From Crocinitomicaceae bacterium (GTDB lineage: Bacteria > Bacteroidota > Bacteroidia > Flavobacteriales_D > Crocinitomicaceae): DNA of 48,111 nt. Within the stretch, counting starts at the first letter, position 1. Each line of letters starts with the position of its first letter. The stretch is from the NCBI GenBank assembly GCA_022425625.1, contig JAKMFD010000104.1, positions 1-48,111 on the forward strand, read 5' to 3'. Of this stretch, positions 18,729 through 28,393 are shown one piece after another. Position numbers and translations under genes: made by a program. The notes under the pieces are model-generated. The model was not told the origin of the DNA and searched no databases. It saw only the letters and a program-made list of their open reading frames with translations.

Positions 18729-20527
18729 TCCAATATAAAGCTAGCTCCTTGTTCACTAGACGATACAGATTTCCTAGCATTATTAAAGAGCCCTCTACCT
18801 AAAGTGCTTGTGTTTTTTCTTTGAATTTCTTTTGATTTACGTAGTTTGATGACTTCGATATTTTGAATGTTAAGTGTTCCTTGATCTGCATCCAATTTTA
18901 AAATATCTCCTGTTTCAATTTTTGATATAATCCCGCCATCTAAAGCTTCCGGTGTAAGGTGAATTGCAGCTGGTACTTTCCCAGATGCGCCAGACATTCG
19001 ACCATCCGTTACGAGTCCTACCTTGAAGCCTCTTTTTTGAAGAATAGTAAGCGATGGCGTTAAATTGTGCAACTCGGGCATACCATTTTGCTTTGGCCCT
19101 TGAAAGGGCACGACAGCTATGAAATCCTTGTTTAATTCATCATTTTTAAAGGCAGTTATCAAATCTTGCTGTTCAATAAATACTATAGCAGGAGCTTCAA
19201 CAACTCGATTTTCTTTTTGAACGGCAGCTGTTTTAATTACGGATCGTCCAATATTACCTTTTAAAATTTTTATTCCACCATCCTCGGAAAATGGTTCGTT
19301 TGCCGGTCTAACGACGGATAAGTTTAACGAAACATCCGTGCCATTTTCAAATACGATGGTGCCATTACTTATTTTAGATTCTTTACTAAATTTTGAAAGA
19401 CCTTTTCCCAGTATCGTTGTCACATCTTCATGCAATAAACCTGAATTTAATAAAGTTTTGATAACAAAACTCATGCCTCCTGCAGCATGAAAGTGATTGA
19501 CATCAGCCGCTCCATTAGGATACATTCTTGTAATTAATGGTATAATATCTGAAAGGTCTGACATATCCTCCCAATTGATTATAATACCTGCAGCTTTTGC
19601 AATCGCAATGAGGTGAATAGTATGATTTGTTGATCCACCCGTTGCAAGCAGGCCAATTATGGCATTGACAATTGATTTTTCATCGATAATTCTCGAAATG
19701 GAACGTTCCAATCCGAGGGTTGCATTATGTGCCGCTATTTCAACAGCTTTTTCATTGAGCAACCTTCGGTGTTCAGTATCTGGATTCACAAAACTGGAGC
19801 CAGGTAGTTGCATGCCCATGATTTCCATGAGCATTTGGTTGCTATTTGCTGTTCCGTAAAAAGTACAGGTGCCAGGCGAGTGATAAGAATCTGATTCTCC
19901 TTTAAGTAAAGCTTCTCGATCAATTTTACCTTCCGCAAAATCTTGTCTGATTCTCGCTTTTTCTTCATTACTAATTCCGGTAGGCATAGGTCCTCCTGGA
20001 ACGAATACAACTGGAAGATGACCATAATTTAGGCAGCCCATCATCAAGCCAGGAACAATTTTATCACAAATACCGAGGCTTAGTATAGCATCAAACACGT
20101 TATGAGAAAGCCCTATGGAGGTACTAAGCGCAATTACATCTCTTGAAAACAAGGACAATTCCATCCCGTCTTTTCCTTGAGTCACACCATCACACATAGC
20201 AGGCACACCACCAGCAACTTGAAGTACAGAATTATATTTTCTTGCGTAAACTCTAAGTTCTTCTGGATAGTTTTCATAAACGCGATGCGCAGACAACATA
20301 TCATTATAGGCCGTAACGAGTCCTAAGTTTTTGGTTTTATTACCTGAGAGTTCCTTTTTATCTGATGGACCACACCCTGCAAAAGAATGAGCCAAATTAC
20401 CACAGCTCAAAGTCGATCTGTAAACACCTTCTTCAAACATATGATTGACCTCATCAAGGTATTTAGTCCGTGTTTCATGACTTCTATCTATGATTCGATT
20501 TGTTATTTTAATTATTGTTTCGTGCAT
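18725..20527 (-). CDS. edd: phosphogluconate dehydratase
   Basis: Dihydroxy-acid/6-phosphogluconate dehydratase family; YNDMLSAHRVYENYPEELR, GGVPAMCDGVTQGKDGMELSLFSRD, GTCTFYGTANSNQMLMEIMGM, LVTDGRMSGASGKVPAAIH. Confidence 0.95.
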   Translation of the reverse strand: MHETIIKITNRIIDRSHETRTKYLDEVNHMFEEGVYRSTLSCGNLAHSFAGCGPSDKKELSGNKTKNLGLVTAYNDMLSAHRVYENYPEELRVYARKYNSVLQVAGGVPAMCDGVTQGKDGMELSLFSRDVIALSTSIGLSHNVFDAILSLGICDKIVPGLMMGCLNYGHLPVVFVPGGPMPTGISNEEKARIRQDFAEGKIDREALLKGESDSYHSPGTCTFYGTANSNQMLMEIMGMQLPGSSFVNPDTEHRRLLNEKAVEIAAHNATLGLERSISRIIDEKSIVNAIIGLLATGGSTNHTIHLIAIAKAAGIIINWEDMSDLSDIIPLITRMYPNGAADVNHFHAAGGMSFVIKTLLNSGLLHEDVTTILGKGLSKFSKESKISNGTIVFENGTDVSLNLSVVRPANEPFSEDGGIKILKGNIGRSVIKTAAVQKENRVVEAPAIVFIEQQDLITAFKNDELNKDFIAVVPFQGPKQNGMPELHNLTPSLTILQKRGFKVGLVTDGRMSGASGKVPAAIHLTPEALDGGIISKIETGDILKLDADQGTLNIQNIEVIKLRKSKEIQRKNTSTLGRGLFNNARKSVSSSEQGASFILD

Positions 20528-20533
20528 GATTTA

Positions 20534-21208
20534 TTAATTTTCAGCAAAATAAATTGCTGTTAAGTTCTTTTTGAAGTACTGTATAGGTAACTTTTCGCTT
20601 TCGCTTTGTTCAAAAACAGATTTTTTCAAACCTCCTGAGAACATCAATATCACATTTTTAGCACCTTCAATAAATGCTTTATTTAATGAAATACGTTTTT
20701 CGGGATGATTCGGCGCATTCGTATTTCGCAGCGAAGGTTCAGGGTCGCTTAAGCACTTTTCTGATTCGATATCCTTTGGAAAAATCGATGCAGTATGACC
20801 ATCTCCACCCATGCCTAAAATAACGATGTCAGCGTTTTTAAAGTCCTCATATTGTTCCTTGACAAGCTTCAGGTTTTTTTCATAATGAGTACTATCAAAA
20901 ACCATTTTCGTAAGATGAGCACGTTGAGCTTTGTTTTGAATAAGAATCTCTTCAATCATTTTAGCATTGGAATATTTTGAGCTACCGTCAACAAATCGTT
21001 CATCAACCAAACCTATGTTTATTTTATCCCATTTTAAATCTTGAAATGATAGAAGATTATATAGGCCTTTAGGAGTTCCACCACCTGATAATAAGAGTGT
21101 TGCATGCCCTTTTTGCTGAATCGCATCATTTATGATGCGGACAATACTCTCACACATTTCATTTTCAAGAGCCGCCATGTTTTGGAATACGATCATTTGT
21201 TTTTCCAT
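20534..21208 (-). CDS. pgl: 6-phosphogluconolactonase
   Basis: LLSGGGTPKGLYNLL, GLVDERFV, ILGMGGDGHTASIFP motifs; between zwf and edd. Confidence 0.95.
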   Translation of the reverse strand: MEKQMIVFQNMAALENEMCESIVRIINDAIQQKGHATLLLSGGGTPKGLYNLLSFQDLKWDKINIGLVDERFVDGSSKYSNAKMIEEILIQNKAQRAHLTKMVFDSTHYEKNLKLVKEQYEDFKNADIVILGMGGDGHTASIFPKDIESEKCLSDPEPSLRNTNAPNHPEKRISLNKAFIEGAKNVILMFSGGLKKSVFEQSESEKLPIQYFKKNLTAIYFAEN

Positions 21209-22677
21209 TTTTTAGTAATCCAAGATTCGCCACTAGATAGAATTTCGTCTCCTGGGCCCCAAGTTCCTGCAGCATATAAGACATTTTTACTATTTGTACT
21301 TTTCCAGCTATTGGTTATTGTTTCAATCCAAGTCCAGGCTGCAACGAGTTCGTCTTGACTCATAAATAAAGTTTGATTGCCTCGTATCACGTCTATGATC
21401 AGTCTTTCATAAGCTTCTGGGAACCTTTCTTCAAACGTATCAATATAATCTAGTTTTAGAGCAGTTGGCTTATATCGGTAACCACCTGGCCCTGGGATTT
21501 TAGTCATTTGAATGAGCTCAATTCTTTCTTCAGGTTGAAGACGAATGATTAGCTTATTGTTATTCATTTCTTCTTTTGATGGAAAAATATTGTGTTTAAC
21601 CTGTTTGAAATTAATTACAATTTCAGAATACCTTTTCTTCATTCGTTTCCCTGTTCTCAAATAAAAGGGAACGTTTTTCCATCTCCAATTGTCAACAAAG
21701 GTTTTTAGCGCGACAAAAGTTTCAGTTTTAGATTCATATTTTTCAATATCCTCCAAATAAGAGTTGACTTTTCGACCTTCGATATTCCCTCTTGTATATT
21801 GGCCCTTTATACTTTCACTTCGAATAGATTCTTTTGTGAAAGGTCGCAAAGACCTGAGTATTTTTAGCTTTTCGTTTCTAACTTCATTTGCATTTAAAGC
21901 GAATGGAGGTTCCATAGCAACTAGGCACAATAGCTGAAGTAAATGGTTTTGAACCATGTCAAGTAATGCGCCACTTTGATCATAGTATCCGGCTCTCTTT
22001 TCTACACCCAAACTTTCTGCAACCGTGATTTGTATGCTATCTATATTTTCAGCATTCCAAGCTCTTTCAAATAGATTATTTGCAAAACGTAACACCATAA
22101 GATTTTGTACAGTTTCTTTTCCTAAGTAGTGGTCAATTCTGTATATCTGAGATTCATCAAACGTTTTTGTAATTTCATTATTAATGGTAATGGATGATTC
22201 CAGACTATGACCTAAAGGTTTTTCAAGAACCACTTTACTATTTTTATCAGCTAATTTCGAATCCTTTAAGGCTTTCGATATTGGTCCGAAGGCACTAGAT
22301 GGTGTTGAGAAATAATAAATATTCTGATACCCTTTGAAATTTTCTAAAAACTCCTTAAGCTTTTTATATCCTTGAACTGAAGGTTCTCTTGCGATAACTA
22401 ATTGAATGTTCGACATGAATTCATTGATTCCAGTATCAAAACCTTTTGTTCCTTCAAGGCTTTTTTCTAAGAATAATCGAACTTGTGACCTAAAATGGTC
22501 CTCTTGATCAGTTTTTCTAGTAATAGCTATGATATTGTATTTACAATTTAATTGGCCGTCAATATAGCGTTGATATAAAGCAGGGTATATTTTTCTGAGT
22601 GCAAGATCTCCTGTGCCTCCAAAAACTACTAAATTGAAGTTCTGAAATTGCTCTTTATGTTTAATTTTTTTAGCCAT
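21193..22677 (-). CDS. zwf: glucose-6-phosphate 1-dehydrogenase
   Basis: VFGGTGDLALRKIYPAL, VLEKPLGHSL, RIDHYLGKETVQNL motifs; start placed at the internal ATG (MAKKIKHKEQF) rather than the 22740 ORF start, which would overlap the likely promoter. Confidence 0.95.
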   Translation of the reverse strand: MAKKIKHKEQFQNFNLVVFGGTGDLALRKIYPALYQRYIDGQLNCKYNIIAITRKTDQEDHFRSQVRLFLEKSLEGTKGFDTGINEFMSNIQLVIAREPSVQGYKKLKEFLENFKGYQNIYYFSTPSSAFGPISKALKDSKLADKNSKVVLEKPLGHSLESSITINNEITKTFDESQIYRIDHYLGKETVQNLMVLRFANNLFERAWNAENIDSIQITVAESLGVEKRAGYYDQSGALLDMVQNHLLQLLCLVAMEPPFALNANEVRNEKLKILRSLRPFTKESIRSESIKGQYTRGNIEGRKVNSYLEDIEKYESKTETFVALKTFVDNWRWKNVPFYLRTGKRMKKRYSEIVINFKQVKHNIFPSKEEMNNNKLIIRLQPEERIELIQMTKIPGPGGYRYKPTALKLDYIDTFEERFPEAYERLIIDVIRGNQTLFMSQDELVAAWTWIETITNSWKSTNSKNVLYAAGTWGPGDEILSSGESWITKKWKNK

Positions 22678-22698
22678 GAATGCTGTTTTGTTTAGTGT

Positions 22699-22706
22699 CA
22701 AATTTA
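22699..22706 (-). promoter_or_regulatory. candidate -7 element TAAATTTG for zwf-pgl-edd
   Basis: TAnnTTTG match 21 nt upstream of the zwf ATG. Confidence 0.45.
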
Positions 22707-22713
22707 CACTTAC

Positions 22714-22731
22714 TATTTCAATTTTGAAATA
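22714..22731. promoter_or_regulatory. perfect palindrome TATTTCAA-TT-TTGAAATA, candidate operator of the zwf-pgl-edd operon
   Basis: 18-nt near-continuous perfect inverted repeat located just upstream of the predicted zwf -7 box. Confidence 0.5.
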
Positions 22732-22775
22732 CTTTGTCAAAAGTTAACAACGTCTTAATGTTATAAAAGCAATTT

Positions 22776-23390
22776 TTAAAAAATGGATGTGCTATAATTG
22801 AGATTGTTTGTAGGAGTATTATCAATTTTAAAATATGCAATGGCATCAACCATATATATATTAAATGCTATTTTAAGTTCCTCTTCATGATTCTTTAGAT
22901 GATCAGGGGCATTTTCTAATTCGTTAGGAAATGAAATTCTTTTTGAAACTCCTTGACAAGCCTTTAATAGTCCATATTCAGTGGGGTAATAATTAAGCCA
23001 CTTGTATTCAATAATTTGTTTCAAAAATAGTTGAAAGTCTTTTGGGTAGTTTACAATGTAGTTACTTTGATGGTTATAGAATTCATCAAGGTAGGTTTGA
23101 TACGGTTTCTTATGATAGTGCTCCCATTGTATTGCTAAAAGGTGGTCAAAGTATAGATCGATAGCAATTCCGGAAACCTTTGGTAATGAGGTATAAAGTT
23201 TAGATCGTGCTTTTCTAACGGCAGAATGATTGTCAATATAGTGATCAATTTTTCTATGTAGAAGTACTCCCTTCTTTATGGTTTCAGAATAATTGACAAA
23301 GCTATTACCTTTACAGAAGTCACCAAATAGGTTGGCAATCATCAGCTCTAAATCATTATTTGAAAAATATAGGTGTCCTAGGAAATTCAT
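22776..23390 (-). CDS. ACP phosphodiesterase family protein (AcpH/DUF479-like)
   Basis: MNFLGHLYFSNNDLELMIANLFGDFCKG, GVLLHRKIDHYIDNH, IAIDLYFDHLLAIQW. Confidence 0.9.
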   Translation of the reverse strand: MNFLGHLYFSNNDLELMIANLFGDFCKGNSFVNYSETIKKGVLLHRKIDHYIDNHSAVRKARSKLYTSLPKVSGIAIDLYFDHLLAIQWEHYHKKPYQTYLDEFYNHQSNYIVNYPKDFQLFLKQIIEYKWLNYYPTEYGLLKACQGVSKRISFPNELENAPDHLKNHEEELKIAFNIYMVDAIAYFKIDNTPTNNLNYSTSIF

Positions 23391-23414
23391 TAAAGTTCCT
23401 AAGATAAGAAATCC

Positions 23415-23636
23415 TTAATACTCGTCTTCGTTGAATAAGAAGTCTTCTCTTGAAGGGTAGTCAGGCCAAATTTCTTCGATGCTCTCATAGATTTCTCCTT
23501 CGTCCTCAAGATCTTGAAGGTTTTCTGCAACCTCCATTGGGGCACCAGTTCTAATCGCAAAGTCGATAAGCTCGTCTTTTGATGCCGGCCAAGGGGCATC
23601 TTCTAGGTAGGAAGCTAATTCTAATGTCCAATACAT
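23415..23636 (-). CDS. DUF2795-like small acidic protein
   Basis: MYWTLELASYLEDAPWPASKDELIDFAIRTGAPMEVAENLQDLEDEGEIYESIEEIWPDYPSREDFLFNEDEY; TACTTTTG box upstream at 23660-23667 (-). Confidence 0.85.
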   Translation of the reverse strand: MYWTLELASYLEDAPWPASKDELIDFAIRTGAPMEVAENLQDLEDEGEIYESIEEIWPDYPSREDFLFNEDEY

Positions 23637-23718
23637 TGACGTTACATTTTGTTATTCGGCAAAAGTAAACTTTATTTCAAACTATCCAAGAAAAAAATGA
23701 TTTTTGTCAAAAATATCC

Positions 23719-24267
23719 TTAAGATTTCGGAATCCACGGGGTCTCTTTGGCATTTAAATCAACTGAAAGTTTTCGACTTAGGGTGAAAAGATAATCACTG
23801 AGTCGGTTAAAATATGAAAGGATAATTGAATCTAAAATCACTCGATCGGAAAGTTCTACAATAATTCTTTCTGCGCGTCTGCATACTGTTCTTGCAATAT
23901 GACATTTAGATACAATTATGTGTCCACCGGGTAGAATAAACGTTTTCATTTCAGGAAGTGATTGATCCATTTCGTCAATCCATTTTTCAAGTATCGAAAT
24001 ATCTGATTCTATGAGCTCGGGAAGTTTCATTGAGGTGCCTTTTTCACCAACCGCAAGTAGCGACCCCGCTGTAAATAACCTATCCTGAATCTCCAAAAGC
24101 TGCACCTCGATTTCATTATTGTTAATGCTATCGCGAAGCAATCCAATGTGCGCGTTTAATTCATCAACTGTACCGTAAGCGTTTATGCGTAAATCATTTT
24201 TTGAAACACGCACTCCTCCTATGAGTCCAGTTTGGCCTTTATCACCTTTTTTCGTGTAAATTTTCAT
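23719..24267 (-). CDS. cob(I)yrinic acid a,c-diamide adenosyltransferase, PduO type
   Basis: MKIYTKKGDKGQTGLIGGVRVSKNDLRINAYGTVDELNAHIGLLRD; ARTVCRRAERIIVEL; YFNRLSDYLFTLSR. Confidence 0.95.
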   Translation of the reverse strand: MKIYTKKGDKGQTGLIGGVRVSKNDLRINAYGTVDELNAHIGLLRDSINNNEIEVQLLEIQDRLFTAGSLLAVGEKGTSMKLPELIESDISILEKWIDEMDQSLPEMKTFILPGGHIIVSKCHIARTVCRRAERIIVELSDRVILDSIILSYFNRLSDYLFTLSRKLSVDLNAKETPWIPKS

Positions 24268-24271
24268 TGTT

Positions 24272-25525
24272 TTAAACTTTTGCTAATGCTTGTTCAATAT
24301 CCCAAATAAGATCCGCGTGATTTTCAACCCCAATTGATAGTCTTACAAGCTTTTCCGTAATACTCAGTTCTTCTCTAAAAGCAGGAGCTACCCCTGCATG
24401 TGTCATCGTTGCTGGATGTTCAACTAGGGACTCTGTACCACCTAAACTTACAGCTAGTTTGATGAGTTTGAGGTTGTCTATAAATTTAAATGCTTCTTTT
24501 TCACCACCTTGAATATCAAAAGAAAGCATTGCTCCAGGCGAATTATATTGTCTTTTGTAAATTTTATGCTCCGATGTTCCCTCTGGAATAAGACCCAGAT
24601 AATAAACTTTTTCTACCTTTTCATGCTCATTTAAATAATTCGCAACCTGCTCGGCATTGGTGGCCTGTTGTTCCATTCTAATTTTCAGGGTTTCAAGACT
24701 TCTCATTAATAGCCATCCGGTATGTGGAGCGGCCATGTTGCCTAGAAAGGTTCTTAGTATTTTTACTCGATTTATTACGTCTTGGTTTCCACAACAAGCA
24801 CCTGCGATAAGGTCACTATGACCTCCGATGTATTTTGTAGCCGAATACAATACAAGATCTGCTCCATGTTTTAACGGATGTTGCCATAATGGACCCATGT
24901 AGGTGTTGTCAACAGTTAAATATACTTTTTTGTCGTCAGAAGAATAGCGTAATGCGATTTCATTACACATTTCAATATCAATAAGAGCATTTGTTGGATT
25001 AGCAGGAGTCTCAATATAAATCATGGACAATTTATTAGCCAATCCTGAATTTTTTAATCTCTTTACGATATCCTCCTGTGTGTCATTCGGTGTGAATGAG
25101 ATGGTATGAATACCAATTTTTTTAAGAAATTCTTTAATAAAGTGGTCAGTTCCACCGTAAAGCGGTGAGCTGTATAGCAATACATCACCTGGAGCTAAAA
25201 ACTCCAATAAAACCGTAGATATTGCAGCCATACCACTCTCAAATACCGCGCAGTCATCCGCATTATCCCAAAGTTTTAATCGAGTTTCAAGAATTTCAAG
25301 ATCTGGATTATTGATTCTGCTATATATGAGTCCGACTTCTTCTGATGCTTCTTTTTCTCTTAAGCCATAGGCGACTTCAAAAAATGCTTTACCTTCTTGT
25401 GCATTTTTAAAAACAAAAGTTGAGGTTTGAAAAATAGGTGATTTTATTGATCCTTCCGAAAGTTCAGGCTTGTAACCATGAGACATCATTAAACTTTCTG
25501 GTTTGAAATCGTACTTTTTACTCAT
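24272..25525 (-). CDS. PLP-dependent Cys/Met metabolism enzyme (cystathionine gamma-synthase / gamma-lyase family)
   Basis: YSRINNPDLEILETRL, VFESGMAAIST, SATKYIGGHSDLIAG (PLP lysine), VSLGGTESLVEHPATMTHAG. Confidence 0.93.
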   Translation of the reverse strand: MSKKYDFKPESLMMSHGYKPELSEGSIKSPIFQTSTFVFKNAQEGKAFFEVAYGLREKEASEEVGLIYSRINNPDLEILETRLKLWDNADDCAVFESGMAAISTVLLEFLAPGDVLLYSSPLYGGTDHFIKEFLKKIGIHTISFTPNDTQEDIVKRLKNSGLANKLSMIYIETPANPTNALIDIEMCNEIALRYSSDDKKVYLTVDNTYMGPLWQHPLKHGADLVLYSATKYIGGHSDLIAGACCGNQDVINRVKILRTFLGNMAAPHTGWLLMRSLETLKIRMEQQATNAEQVANYLNEHEKVEKVYYLGLIPEGTSEHKIYKRQYNSPGAMLSFDIQGGEKEAFKFIDNLKLIKLAVSLGGTESLVEHPATMTHAGVAPAFREELSITEKLVRLSIGVENHADLIWDIEQALAKV

Positions 25526-25554
25526 TTAATTCAGATTATTACTTAGGTATTGTT

Positions 25555-25573
25555 GTTTTAACTAATTTAAAAC
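25555..25573 (-). promoter_or_regulatory. 7-bp hairpin in the unusually long leader of the Cys/Met enzyme gene
   Basis: GTTTTAA-(5 nt)-TTAAAAC inverted repeat; predicted -7 box TAACTTTG lies at 25635-25642 (-). Confidence 0.35.
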
Positions 25574-25682
25574 CAATTTAATACAGTTCTCATAAAGCTA
25601 ACATCAACCTAAAACATTATGTTCAATATTGCTGCAAAGTTAGAAAAGCTTTTGATTTCAAGCGCTAAGAAATGAAAAAGAA

Positions 25683-25702
25683 AAAAGCCCTTTCGGGCTT
25701 TT
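25683..25702 (-). terminator. rho-independent terminator of the DUF4139 gene
   Basis: AAAAGCCC-TTTC-GGGCTTTT followed on the minus strand by a T-rich tract. Confidence 0.85.
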
Positions 25703-25704
25703 AA

Positions 25705-27393
25705 TTAGATGTTTATTTGTTTGGTTTTATCAAACTTAATTCGGTAGTCAAAGTCGAATGTTTTTTTGTCTTTTGGGTTAAGCTTTATTTTCCATTCAAT
25801 CAGACCTGTTCTATCTGTCAGCTTTCCTTTACCTACATTTATTTTGTCGATAATAATGTCTTCATCCGTTGTAATAGGTACCTGATCTTGAATTACAATT
25901 TCAATTTGACTGGATTTCATATTCTTCACTTCAATTGTATATGCTTTTGATTTCTCTATTTTATCGCCAATAGTTCTTTCTTTACATTTTGAAGATAAAA
26001 GCTTTCTCTTTATTGATATGTTTGGGTCTTTTCCAAGAGATAAATATAAGGTATCATTCATTTTTGTTGGGTCAATGTATGTCTCTCCAATATACGAGCC
26101 ATCAAAAAAGATATTTGCTTTTGAAGGGATTAATTGAAGTTCATCCACTTTAAGCATTTCGGCTACTAAATATACCGATTGGTCAAGCTTTGGAACAGCA
26201 TAATATTTAAAATTTGTTTCTAATTCAGATTTTTGAACTAGAACCATGTGCTGTTGCCCATTTGAAGCAATCGAATAGGGTAGGTCAATTTTAAATTCAG
26301 CCGCAATAAGTTGATGTACCACTTTTGTAAATTCATTTGCGTCCAGGGCAACCTCGTCCTCAGCTATTGTTTCAAGTGCATAACCTCTGTTGGTAATTGC
26401 ATTTGAAGGTGTTGCTGCCATTTTGTAATGGTTTGCATTGTTGGAAACAGACAATTTATTTCTATAATTTACATAACTAATGTACCATGGGTTAATTTCT
26501 GGTTTGGTTTTATTAGCATATGGATTATTGGTGGAAATTCTCAGTTTAACTTCCTTCCATTCTAGTCCCGTGTTTTGAAATACTTGAGCTTTGTAATTCA
26601 TGAATATTTTTCCTTTTGATGATTCACTTCTGATATCGTACAAAGGAGTCCAACCCGCATTAGCGGAAAGGTATGAAAAGTTGATTTTTCCATTTGTATT
26701 TCCCTCAGCAATTAGTGAGACTGTAATTCTTGGTATTGGGTTTGCGTTGGATTTTGGTTGTCCTAATGTGTTTAATCTATTTTTCAAATGCTTGAGTCGA
26801 TCATTCATTTTTAACTGTTTTTTTTCCGCAGCTTTTGTAGACTTACTGATAACAATTAATTTTTTATTTAAGGCACTCATTTTTGTAGTATAAAGCGCAA
26901 TTGCCTCTTGAAGAAGTTCTAGAGAGTCGCTTACTTTCCCCTGGTTTTTCATAACCCCATTATCACGAAGCATTCGTTGGGCTTGATTGTAAACAGCTGT
27001 TTGCTCTTTTAAATCGCGTATGTCAAATCCAATAGATTCGATAGAGTCTTTTAATAATTCTATAGAACGTTTGATTTTACTAGCTTCTGTACTTATATCT
27101 TTTGTTATTGATTTCGGATAGTAAAGGCTGTATTTGCTGTCAAGGATAACAACATTACCCGTAGCGCTGACTTGTATGGTTTGTGGGTCAATTGATGAAC
27201 TAATGCCTTCAATAATGATTTCATTGATTCCTTTTATCGCGCTGTAGGTTAGCGTTGAGCGTAATTGCACCCCTGATGTGTAGATTGTTGCTTCTTTAAG
27301 TTTTGCTTTTCTTATTTGTTCACCCGAGTTAGCAAACGCAACACTACTAAAGAAGATAGATCCAAAAGATAAAATAAAGATTGTATGTTTCAT
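25705..27393 (-). CDS. mucoidy inhibitor MuiA family / DUF4139 domain protein, exported
   Basis: LKEATIYTSGVQLRSTLTYSAIKGINEIIIEGISSSIDPQTIQVSATGNVVILDSKY; SYLSANAGWTPLYDIRSES; start placed at MKHTIFILSFG signal peptide. Confidence 0.88.
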   Translation of the reverse strand: MKHTIFILSFGSIFFSSVAFANSGEQIRKAKLKEATIYTSGVQLRSTLTYSAIKGINEIIIEGISSSIDPQTIQVSATGNVVILDSKYSLYYPKSITKDISTEASKIKRSIELLKDSIESIGFDIRDLKEQTAVYNQAQRMLRDNGVMKNQGKVSDSLELLQEAIALYTTKMSALNKKLIVISKSTKAAEKKQLKMNDRLKHLKNRLNTLGQPKSNANPIPRITVSLIAEGNTNGKINFSYLSANAGWTPLYDIRSESSKGKIFMNYKAQVFQNTGLEWKEVKLRISTNNPYANKTKPEINPWYISYVNYRNKLSVSNNANHYKMAATPSNAITNRGYALETIAEDEVALDANEFTKVVHQLIAAEFKIDLPYSIASNGQQHMVLVQKSELETNFKYYAVPKLDQSVYLVAEMLKVDELQLIPSKANIFFDGSYIGETYIDPTKMNDTLYLSLGKDPNISIKRKLLSSKCKERTIGDKIEKSKAYTIEVKNMKSSQIEIVIQDQVPITTDEDIIIDKINVGKGKLTDRTGLIEWKIKLNPKDKKTFDFDYRIKFDKTKQINI

Positions 27394-27477
27394 GTTTTCG
27401 TTTTTGACCCTGTACAACTTGTATGAATATTGGTTCATTAGTTGTAAACTTTTTGTGACCTGGGGTGTTTTCTAAGT

Positions 27478-28392
27478 ATGAATGAAACCGTGGTGTCAAT
27501 CAAAGGGCTTAAAAAAAGTTTTAAAGCTTTTAAAGCCGTAAAGGATGTTTCTTTTAGTGTTCAGAAAAACGATGTATTTGGTTTTCTGGGTCCTAATGGA
27601 GCAGGTAAAAGCACATCCTTACGTTGCATGTTGTCATTGATTAAAGCTGATGCTGGTGAAATCAAATTATTTGGAGAAGACATAAAGGATAACCGATCAA
27701 AAGTGCTTTCGAAAATAGGTTCAATTATAGAAAAACCTGATTTTTATAAATACTTATCAGCTTTTAAAAATCTAGAATTGTTGGCTCGAATTTCTGGTAG
27801 TACTGTTTCAAAGTCTGAGCTTTATGATATTTTAGATTTCGTTGGTCTCCAAGGTCGTGAAAAGCACAAATTCAGAACTTTTTCTCATGGTATGAAACAA
27901 AGGTTAGGGATTGCGCAGGCGTTGATGCATAATCCTGAACTGATCATTCTTGATGAACCAACCACAGGTTTGGACCCTCAAGGAATTGTTGATATCCGAA
28001 ATTTAATATTGAAATTAAGCAAAGAGCAGGGTAAAACTGTTATTTTATCGTCCCACCAGCTTTCAGAGATTGAAATGATTGCCAATAGAATGGTAATTAT
28101 TAACAAAGGAGAAACACTTATTGAAGGTTCCGTTCACAATCTTTTAAATTCGTCAAATATGGTTGTTAAATTTCAATTGGATGATGTCAGTCGGGGAGAA
28201 AAATTACTTGTCAATGAATTTTCTGATGTTAATGTATCAAAGGCTTCCACAAATGAATTAGAATTTGAGATTGAAAAAATTAGGATCGCGGATGTAGCAG
28301 AGTGTTTTGTTAAAAACAATCTCAGAATATACAGTATCGAGCAAAAAAGAAAGCTTGAGGATTATTTTATTAATATGATTGCGGAGGGTTAG
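27478..28392 (+). CDS. ABC transporter ATP-binding protein
   Basis: Walker A GPNGAGKST, FSHGMKQRLGIAQALMHNPELIILDEPTTGLDP. Confidence 0.95.
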   Translation: MNETVVSIKGLKKSFKAFKAVKDVSFSVQKNDVFGFLGPNGAGKSTSLRCMLSLIKADAGEIKLFGEDIKDNRSKVLSKIGSIIEKPDFYKYLSAFKNLELLARISGSTVSKSELYDILDFVGLQGREKHKFRTFSHGMKQRLGIAQALMHNPELIILDEPTTGLDPQGIVDIRNLILKLSKEQGKTVILSSHQLSEIEMIANRMVIINKGETLIEGSVHNLLNSSNMVVKFQLDDVSRGEKLLVNEFSDVNVSKASTNELEFEIEKIRIADVAECFVKNNLRIYSIEQKRKLEDYFINMIAEG

Positions 28393-28393
28393 T

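Noticed and set aside
22678-22740. Longer N-terminus of zwf (MTKYFKIEIVSVNLTLNKTAF)
   Set aside because: It contains the predicted -7 box and palindrome, and Zwf cores begin near the internal MAKKIKHKEQF
25526-25642. SAM riboswitch (S-box / SAM-II type) upstream of the Cys/Met enzyme
   Set aside because: I could not find any conserved core of known SAM riboswitches in the leader; left as an unclassified leader
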